Shown here piece by piece: positions 32,601 through 36,532 of a stretch of 36,532 nt of DNA. Position 1 is the first letter of the stretch. Every line of letters begins with the position of its first letter. Source of the stretch: Branchiostoma floridae (taxonomy: Eukaryota; Chordata; Leptocardii; Amphioxiformes; Branchiostomatidae); NCBI RefSeq assembly GCF_000003815.2, contig NC_049984.1, positions 14,239,664 through 14,276,195 on the forward strand, read 5' to 3'. The position numbers and the translations under genes were made by a program. The notes below the pieces were generated by a model, which made no database searches, was not told where the DNA came from, and saw only the letters and a list, made by a program, of their open reading frames with translations.

Positions 32601-35278
32601 ATGAAAATCACTTGATTTGCTGTGTTTTCAATTTGCAGTTGAAACAATTGTCCAGTATAGTAACTGTTTTAATACATGGAAAAATACATTTGGGTTGTCA
32701 TCAATTCACGATAGAGTGGTAACCACAAAGACAAAACAACTGCAAATGTTCCAAGATTTACAGTATAGAAAACTGATAGATTATGCACCATTGATCCCCT
32801 GATGGTAGCAAACTACATTCCTGTTAACAGTAAAACATCTGCGTACCTGCTGAGGATAACATGTGGGGAGACTTTGTAAACAACAAACAAATCTGAAACC
32901 AAAAATTAATGGGCTCTATGGAAATGTTGGTAATCCTTACCACAGGCACTAGTAGAGTATAATATGAATGTCTAAAGATTATTCTAAAATAATGTGTTAC
33001 CACAAAATCAATGAGACAGTGAAACACTGCAAGGTAGCTGTTGATGCAGAAATGTTTTTGTCGGTTTTATGTTTGCAGCTTTTGCAGTGACAGATTCAAT
33101 GTGAACTCAAAACCACAGTGAATTTTTATTTCTCCTTGCCTGCCCACTTGTTTATGCACCACATACATGTGTACATACATGTAATGTACTACACATCGTA
33201 CGGTATGATGATGTATTGGAGGCACCTGGTATGGCAAAGATGCATAAGCAATCTAACAAAGCAGGAATTGGACACAGACCCAATCTTTGAACATTGAATA
33301 CATATTAATTAAGAAGTACAGTGACAGTTGATCATGCCAGCACTGCCAAGAGCAACTGTTCAGTCCTTCTGTAGCTTGTCCACTTGCTAGTAGATCTTTT
33401 CAGACTGTCTGACCATTAAGGTGCCATGGTTTCCATTGCTGTACAGTATGTGACTACAGCGCTATCCCAAACTCAAAACCATTACAAACACTTCATTTTC
33501 TTCATTCCACAAAATTAAATCCCCTTGAACTCATATGCATTTACTGTATAACTTCATGAATGTTGCAAGGTATATTCTAGCATGAATACTATACATTATA
33601 TGTACCACTGTACCATTGAATATGTCTGGACATTTTTGGAACAAACCCTTGCACATAAAACAAAATCTAATATTCCGATACATGCACATTATGAAATGGC
33701 CTGCAACTGTTACGATAGAATGTAGTCTTTCATAACGGTTTTATCACCACTCGTATGGTCCTAACATCTATGTTGTCTGTGTATTGAGTATAATGCCTGC
33801 TGTAAGCCCCTGATCTTATGACAAATGAGCAGCATTTAGACACAAAGCCCACGTTCTTTCTAGCTGCTGACACTGATACTATATTAATCCCCCAAATGAG
33901 GTAGATTTATTGGTCAATAGCCACATGTATGCTTGGCTGTCTGCATTGCCAACACTTCAGAATGATGAACGCCTCAATAACTAGTCTATTGGTAACATAA
34001 TAATAATCTTTAAACACAGCCTGCATAAAGGTTTATAGTTCCATTGTGACAAAAGCTTTGGAAATGGAAAGAACTAAGTGCCAACATTTGGTTTTAGGCA
34101 ACATTGAAAAATTTTCATTTCCCATCTTTTCTAGCTAGAAATGTTATCCAGAATACAAATGTCAGTTTTAGAGAAAATGTAGCAGCTATGTATGTGCATA
34201 CATATCAGTCTCATATTCAAAACACACTCTGGTGATTTATGATGCAAAGGAAAATGTCTCTAGATACTATACCAAGCTGTCATCATATAGAAATTTGGCA
34301 GTTAAGTGTGGCAACCTCTTGAGAGTGCAGTCACAACTATCATGGTGTAACAGTTAGGGTGTTTGGCCCAAATCCCAGAGGTTCTGGGTTGGAATCCTCT
34401 GACATACCACTGATGTTATGCCCTTGGAAATGGTACTTCACACGACTTTCCTCAATCCATTCACACGTAAAAATTGATACGCGACTTTAGTCGGGGAGGT
34501 AAAAGGCAGAGGAAGGAGTGGGATACCGCCTACCAATACTGTGCTCAGACAGTAGTGGATAACAACTCAATATCCTTACTGCTTCAAAAAGGCAAAAATC
34601 TTAACCTTTTTTATCACTAAAGAAGACTACCAAAGGGCCAGTACACAGCGAACACCAAAAAGGGAAGGAAAACTAAGAATTACACAACAGCTAATTTTTC
34701 AGAACCAAGGACAGTATATCAGTGACAACCACATGACTTCCCATTATGCTTTGAGCTGCAAGTACACAGTGGTGAATCAGTGTGAAACTTTGTGTGGAAT
34801 TCTTTGCAGTTTGTTACAATATCCTAATATCATGTTTCCATGGTTACGGTGTATTCTGCAGTTGCTATTGTTTGCATAATCAGTTGATGAAACATACATG
34901 CAAATGATTGATATATTAGAAGCCGTTTAATTGCTCAGCCTATTTGCCAGCGTATTTTGTGCCATTAACCGGATGGTGCAACAAAATGAAGTTATCAAGC
35001 TGGACTGCACCACCATGGGATTCGGGGATTCCGTGCAATTAACAGAAGTGTGCGGTTATCCATTGTGAAATTAACTGGCTTCTACTGTATTATGAAGAAA
35101 CAGATTTCAAGCAAACCTGGAATGTCCAGAATCCTGCAAATGCACACAAGTTGTCCCTCTTGTCGTCGAACCGTTTGTCTTCTCCTATCTTGATGATGCG
35201 GTAGAGGAGGTAACCCGACAGCCGAATGCCCCAGGCGCACACGAACGCCGTCACCAGGATCTGTCGAACCGAGAACGT
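11463..35278 (-). CDS. DUF1295 / steroid 5-alpha-reductase-like membrane protein, C-terminal 253 aa (four exons, 5' end outside window)
   Basis: The coding segments, in transcription order, are 35278-35117, 31542-31344, 30831-30636 and 11667-11463. Intron phases are 0, 1 and 2, and every junction restores an open frame: a glycine codon is split at exon 2/3 and a lysine codon at exon 3/4. The joined fragment shows [13 protein letters not shown] and [11 protein letters not shown] (about residues 16-41), [16 protein letters not shown] across the first junction (50-65), a loop with [13 protein letters not shown] (93-105), [20 protein letters not shown] (115-134) and two further hydrophobic stretches (about 132-151 and 159-175). 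This order is typical of DUF1295 proteins, relatives of steroid 5-alpha reductases and ER sterol reductases that are predicted multi-pass membrane proteins. Full-length members are around 300 residues, so roughly the first 50-70 residues are missing. Substrate and cofactor cannot be read from the sequence; an NADPH-dependent lipid or sterol reductase is only inferred from the fold. No stop or frameshift interrupts the fragment. Confidence 0.9.
11727..12231. mobile_element. Long-inverted-repeat (foldback/MITE-like) element, about 505 bp
   Basis: The left arm 11727-11851 and right arm about 12102-12231 are reverse complements at roughly 85-90 percent by eye over about 125 bp. Shared segments include TTTGCTGTCTATGTTAGAG, ACTCAACTGATACAA and AGACTTCCAGGC. 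The right arm has about 10 extra bases near its outer third. The centre (11852-12101) is unrelated and non-coding. No clear target-site duplication is seen, so exact ends are uncertain. It lies 60 bp upstream of the acceptor of exon D. Confidence 0.82.
14121..14305 (-). mobile_element. tRNA-derived SINE, 5'-truncated copy of the same family
   Basis: On the minus strand this reads GGTTCCAACTCC (B-box-like, about 14287-14276), then GGTTGGGGAGGTAAAATGG, GGAAGGAGAGGGTTGGG, CCGCCTTCCAATACCGTG, GTGAATAACAACTC and TGTCAAAAAGGC. It parallels the copy at 34343-34594 block by block. No A box is visible upstream of the B box, so the copy seems truncated. The two copies have diverged by substitutions and small indels. 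Confidence 0.72.
15640..15780 (+). repeat. Dispersed repeat with internal 60-bp tandem duplication
   Basis: GATAGTATCAAAGCTGGCAA begins at 15680 and again at 15740, and GCAGACCCTA begins at 15658 and 15719, showing two tandem 60-61 bp units. The same family occurs at 4845-4921. ATAGCCGACCAAAGGGA follows the second unit. Confidence 0.75.
17390..17525 (+). repeat. Short degenerate tandem repeat, unit about 47-52 bp
   Basis: GGTC(C)ATGGC starts at 17395, 17442 and 17494, and each is followed by a TGATATTAG..CTA..AC/GCATC or related block. About 2.5 units are seen. Confidence 0.5.
17935..18015 (+). repeat. CA-rich microsatellite, imperfect
   Basis: Interrupted ACAC tracts mixed with ATACACA and ATGCACA units. 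This low-complexity DNA creates overlapping open frames on both strands that are not genes. Confidence 0.85.
18965..19800 (+). repeat. Degenerate satellite, unit about 167 bp, about six copies
   Basis: The landmark CCAAATCCTTTGGAT..GGAGGTCCAGACTATGA recurs at about 18988, 19156, 19244, 19411, 19543 and 19708. Spacings are near 167 bp, with shortened units of about 88 and 132 bp. A second landmark, CCTAAAATGTAGATA..GCACAGCTACAGTTATTTC, recurs between them. A poorer copy is near 20000-20105. Copies are diverged by substitutions and deletions; short plus-strand frames over them are by-products. Confidence 0.78.
24979..25011 (+). repeat. (ATC)n microsatellite
   Basis: About ten near-perfect ATC/CAT triplets with one CAC interruption. 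Confidence 0.9.
25430..25556. other. Assembly gap (127 N)
   Basis: A run of 127 N. The non-standard length suggests an estimated rather than a placeholder gap. Confidence 0.97.
26734..26967. mobile_element. Candidate microsatellite-bearing MITE with (GT)n core
   Basis: CCCTCTCCAAGAAGGTTTAT at the left is roughly mirrored by AAGCCTTTGGTGGAGAGAAT at the right (about 26951-26970), giving short imperfect inverted ends. A (GT)n tract (about 26770-26806, interrupted by TTT and AT) follows the left end. Elements with conserved flanks around an internal microsatellite are known in invertebrates. No target duplication was found, so the ends are provisional. Confidence 0.45.
27340..27400. repeat. Small inverted repeat TCGGGTAC / GTACCCGA
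   Basis: TCGGGTAC (27340-27347) is mirrored by GTACCCGA (27393-27400), with GGACCTGAAC and CTGAAC words between them that resemble the inner repeats of the hAT element 400 bp away. It may be a relic of a related element. Confidence 0.4.
27632..27667 (+). repeat. (GTAT)n-type microsatellite
   Basis: Imperfect GTAT/GTAC tetranucleotide units including ATACATGTATGTATG. Confidence 0.75.
27785..28217. mobile_element. hAT-type non-autonomous transposon (MITE), 433 bp, with perfect 8-bp target-site duplication
   Basis: The left end TAGGGCTGGGTATCGGTAC (27785-27803) and right end GTACCGATACCCAGCCCTA (28199-28217) are perfect 19-bp terminal inverted repeats. The element is flanked on both sides by TTGTACAC (27777-27784 and 28218-28225), an exact 8-bp duplication as hAT transposases make. 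TAGGG-type ends are common in hAT elements. Both ends carry subterminal clusters of GGACCGG/GGACCTG. There is no transposase frame, so it would depend on a partner element. The intact duplication and ends suggest a fairly recent insertion into the gene's last intron. Confidence 0.9.
27836..28193. repeat. Subterminal GGACCGG / GGACCTG repeats within the hAT element
   Basis: Left cluster: GGACCGG or its complement at about 27837, 27840, 27854, 27875 and 27886. Right cluster, 28129-28191: alternating GGTCC and GGACC words, including a self-complementary TCAGGTCCAG...CTGGACCTGA region. Clustered short motifs near both ends are known transposase-binding sites in hAT elements; that function is inferred here. 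Confidence 0.65.
28817..28995. repeat. Two related ATGCAAAT palindromes (octamer cluster), possible MITE
   Basis: Exact ATGCAAAT octamers lie at 28822-28829, 28839-28846 (reverse), 28949-28956, 28964-28971 and 28981-28988 (reverse). The first pair forms TATGCAAATAA...TTATTTGCATA (28821-28847, 5-bp loop). The last pair forms 14-bp arms 28958-28971 / 28981-28994. The two palindromes resemble each other in opposite orientation, with a shared GGTCT/AGACC core, so the interval could be a small element with inverted terminal palindromes. The octamer is also the classical POU (Oct) homeodomain site. Confidence 0.6.
29456..29607 (+). repeat. Dispersed repeat, copy 1
   Basis: It contains ATAAGGTTCTGATTA, GTCCATTGATC, AACAGACAGACGAAAAACAA, TACCCCCCATGAAATAGTAG and TCCATTGACCCCGTGACC. 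All recur in the same order at 31694-31950, separated there by about 100 extra bases. Origin is unknown. Confidence 0.65.
29887..29935 (+). repeat. (ATTCAG)n tract with TTTTATTTGC, LINE-like 3' tail
   Basis: Three ATTCAG units followed by ATTTTATTTGCAAAGACATA. Short tandem tails of this kind mark 3' ends of some non-LTR retrotransposons. No coding remnant lies next to it. Confidence 0.35.
30244..30565. repeat. Old composite repeat (TGACGGA.. and GGGGAGCATGCCCC blocks)
   Basis: CTTTGACGGAATTTTGC and TCTGTGACGGACAAAAATAG occur about 50 bp apart. Farther on lies TTTTCCAGGGGAGCATGCCC followed by CTGCACCCCCTAGG (about 30515-30545). Such blocks have the look of widely dispersed element debris. It ends about 70 bp from exon C. 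Confidence 0.35.
30636..30831 (-). CDS. DUF1295 gene, exon C (signature SRHPNYFGE exon)
   Basis: Acceptor ..tttgccctgtag|GCC; the exon enters in phase 1 and reads [19 protein letters not shown], then [17 protein letters not shown], then a long hydrophobic stretch [20 protein letters not shown], and DERYG. It ends GGA AA|gtgagt, a strong donor in phase 2. Length is 196 nt. The RHPNYFGE motif is the hallmark of this family and is shared in looser form with sterol C14 reductases (RHPNYLGD) and 5-alpha reductases (ANYFGE), where the region lies close to the NADPH site; that role is family knowledge, not seen here. Confidence 0.93.
30832..31343 (-). other. Intron between exons B and C (512 bp)
   Basis: Donor gtagga and acceptor ccctgtag are both present. 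The sequence is AT-rich, with no repeat or open frame of note. It is by far the shortest of the three introns seen. Confidence 0.85.
31344..31542 (-). CDS. DUF1295 gene, exon B (66 codons plus one base)
   Basis: Acceptor ..ccactattgtgcag|GCC opens in phase 0 with [13 protein letters not shown], a hydrophobic segment continuing FWTFQ of exon A. A short loop with NCS (a possible N-glycosylation sequon, side of membrane unknown) leads to [20 protein letters not shown], then [19 protein letters not shown]. The exon ends TAT G|gtagga, phase 1; the leftover G joins GC of exon C to make glycine. Length is 199 nt. The FQK.FR..P.N.GK.CD.GLW block is a recognisable family region just before the SRHPNYFGE signature. 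Confidence 0.92.
31694..31950 (+). repeat. Dispersed repeat, copy 2 (longer)
   Basis: It contains AATAAGGTCTTGATTAGAAT, GTCCATTGATCAC, AAAGACCAAAAACAATACCC and TTCCATTGACCCCATGACCC, parallel to copy 1. The extra middle (about 31760-31860) suggests that copy 1 has an internal deletion. The copies sit in two different introns of the same gene. Confidence 0.65.
34343..34594 (+). mobile_element. tRNA-derived SINE, apparently full length
   Basis: TGGTGTAACAGTTAGGGTG (from 34343) resembles a tRNA A-box region and GGTTGGAATCC (34387-34397) matches the B box GGTTCGANTCC, about 35-40 bp apart, as in an internal RNA polymerase III promoter. A body with GGGGAGGTAAAAGGCAGAGG and a tail TTCAAAAAGGC follow. 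The tail and body recur in inverse orientation at 14121-14300, showing a dispersed family. Confidence 0.75.
34912..35089. mobile_element. Pogo/Tc1-mariner-like MITE with TA ends, 178 bp
   Basis: Read from the right edge on the minus strand, the end is TACAGTAGAAGCCAGTTAAT. Read from the left on the plus strand, it is TATATTAGAAGCCGTTTAAT. These match at most positions (TAGAAGCC identical), giving inverted ends with TA at both borders. CAGTAGAA-type ends with TA duplication are typical of pogo/Tigger-related elements. The interior is non-coding. The right border is 27 bp from the exon A boundary at 35117. Confidence 0.6.
35117..35278 (-). CDS. DUF1295 gene, exon A (most 5' exon in window, 54 codons)
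   Basis: The minus-strand reading starts after an acceptor ending ..cctctgcag and begins [12 protein letters not shown]. It continues through [15 protein letters not shown] and the charged [12 protein letters not shown] and ends FAGFWTFQ at CAG|gtttgc. The exon is 162 nt, phase 0 at both ends. It encodes a transmembrane segment plus a basic/acidic cytosolic-type loop, as in DUF1295 family members. The donor gtttgc is weaker than the gtgagt of exon C. Its G+C content is clearly higher than that of the flanking intron, as in the other exons. The start methionine is not here; the acceptor shows that at least one upstream exon exists. Confidence 0.88.
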
Positions 35279-36361
35279 CTGCAGAGGCGAGATAAAATGC
35301 AGATGTTAGGGGTCGTGTTTCAAAATGAGACTTAGTGCACATTTAGTGATGGAAGCAGAAATTCTTCTACATGAAAGAAAATGAACACAGAGTGCAGATG
35401 TTCACAAGTTCTACTTCAAGGTCAACTTATCCATTCATCTTATACACATTTTGTTTCATATAACCAAAATGCAACCCTTATTCCATTTAAAAGAGTGAGA
35501 CTTGTCCAGACTCCAATGGTTCAAACCTAACCTGCCCATGGCTGCTATGTTGCACTGTATTATCTTTATGGAAAGTCAGTAAACAAACATACATAAAACA
35601 ATTTTCATTGATTCCTACAGTGACTATTTACAATAATGTCGCACACTGTACTTGTGAATACTGTGCAAAAAGAGGACAATAGTCAGGACTATAGACAGAT
35701 TTGCTTGCAACCAAAACAACTGTCGATTCTTGTTTTTGTTATCTTCATTGACATCATTATTAATGTTATACGAAAATTTTTGTTTGTATGTGACCGTGTG
35801 TACACTATTTTGATGCAGGGCCCTGCTGTAAAGCAGTGACAGCAACATTGACCTGGACATATAGCAAAACATACAAATAAATAAAACAAACATAATTGAA
35901 GTCAAGTACTATAGGAATGGATCTGAACAGCTCTGTATATAGGGGCCCCAAACCCATAATGTGTCCTGAATGAGGATATGCATTTCATTTATTGAACTCT
36001 GCTTGTACATGAATTATGTCCTGTGGTGCATTGGGCGACACTGAAGGTCAACATCACTATTTATGGCACCACTTCCAACCAATCAGCTGCAAGCATGATA
36101 ATGGGATATATGGCAAGGGTCAAGGGTCAATGTTTTATAGCATAGACAAGTACTTACTTTGCTTGCTGGGATAGGTAATGAAAAATATAGTCCAATCAAG
36201 TATGATACAGTAAAGTTGGGTTATAGCTAGTTCTGCCATTGAATACCATTAGTGATGTATGTTAGTACATAGAATTGAATGTTACTGACCTAATGAAAAT
36301 ATTTGTGAATACATGTATTTCTATAGTAATTTGAAGCATTATACCCGTCTAGTAATAAAGG
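35279..36361 (-). other. Upstream intron of the DUF1295 gene, nothing recognised
   Basis: An acceptor precedes exon A, so this is intronic on the minus strand. I searched for an additional N-terminal exon and found no frame with family-like sequence and splice sites before the foldback at the edge. Confidence 0.5.
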
Positions 36362-36532
36362 GTTAATGCCCCGGCCCGAGGTGTATATGGTGAGATAATC
36401 CCTGGTCAGGTGAGATAACCACCGAATAAACCACCGAGTGAGCGTAGCGAACGAGGTGGTTTATGAGGTGGTTATCGCACCTGACCAGGGATTATCTCAC
36501 CATATACACCAGGGGTAAGGGGGGGCATTATC
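36362..36532. mobile_element. Foldback/MITE-like element, cut by the window edge
   Basis: Two arms are near-perfect reverse complements: 36379-36435 against 36455-36511, with shared GTGTATATGGTGAGATAATC, CCTGGTCAGGTG and ATAACCACC. Outer parts (GGTTAATGCCCC at the left, GGGGGGCATTATC at the right) extend the match to the last base. The loop is the CpG-bearing GAGTGAGCGTAGCGAACGA (36436-36454). The right end may continue past the window. High arm identity points to recent origin or conversion. Confidence 0.8.

Larger units (their letters stand above)
31543..35116 (-). other. Intron between exons A and B (about 3.6 kb)
   Basis: Donor gtttgc and acceptor ttgtgcag bound this interval. It carries one dispersed-repeat copy (31694-31950), a full-length SINE (about 34343-34594) and a pogo-like MITE (34912-35089). 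Between 31951 and 34340 I see only AT-rich unique-looking sequence. Confidence 0.8.

Noticed and set aside
1-36532. Frequent ACATGTAC/TACATGTA words across the window
   Set aside because: The palindromic word is common in AT-rich genomes; without a background count no enrichment can be claimed.
1-36532. CRISPR arrays, operons, phage or defence systems, tRNA or rRNA genes
   Set aside because: No regularly spaced repeats with unique spacers, no prokaryotic gene layout and no complete tRNA cloverleaf were found; the sequence is typical of an animal nuclear genome.

Overview
The window looks like nuclear DNA from an invertebrate animal, most plausibly a lancelet (Branchiostoma) or another invertebrate deuterostome. 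The evidence is AT-rich sequence with sparse coding, one gene split by GT-AG introns of about 0.5, 3.6 and 19 kb, a tRNA-derived SINE, many short foldback (MITE-like) elements, microsatellites and two assembly gaps (N runs at 4922-5021 and 25430-25556). The species call is inference. There is no bacterial, phage or CRISPR signature.

Only one gene can be supported. It lies on the minus strand and enters from the right edge. Four exons (35117-35278, 31344-31542, 30636-30831, 11463-11667) have consensus-like splice sites and matching phases (0, 1, 2). Joined, they give the C-terminal 253 residues of a multi-pass membrane protein of the DUF1295 / steroid 5-alpha-reductase-like family, including its hallmark [10 protein letters not shown] segment. 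The first exon or exons lie beyond position 36532. The last intron (11668-30635) is about 19 kb and holds most of the window.

Layout: 1-11.4 kb is intergenic or downstream DNA. It has a double CRE palindrome (548-566), a GC- and CpG-rich block (about 1040-1830), a gap, a 218-bp tandem duplication (about 5904-6345), a near-perfect foldback (6536-6722) and a degenerate tandem array (about 9720-10000). 11.46-35.28 kb is the gene. Its introns carry a 0.5-kb long-inverted-repeat element 60 bp from the last acceptor, two SINE copies, a degenerate ~167-bp satellite, a hAT-type MITE with a perfect 8-bp target-site duplication, a cluster of five exact ATGCAAAT octamers in two related palindromes, and a pogo-like MITE 27 bp from a splice donor. 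35.28-36.53 kb is intronic or upstream sequence ending in a foldback cut by the window edge.

No new multi-gene system is visible. The interest lies in the partial reductase-like gene and in the well-preserved non-autonomous elements, several of them next to its splice sites.
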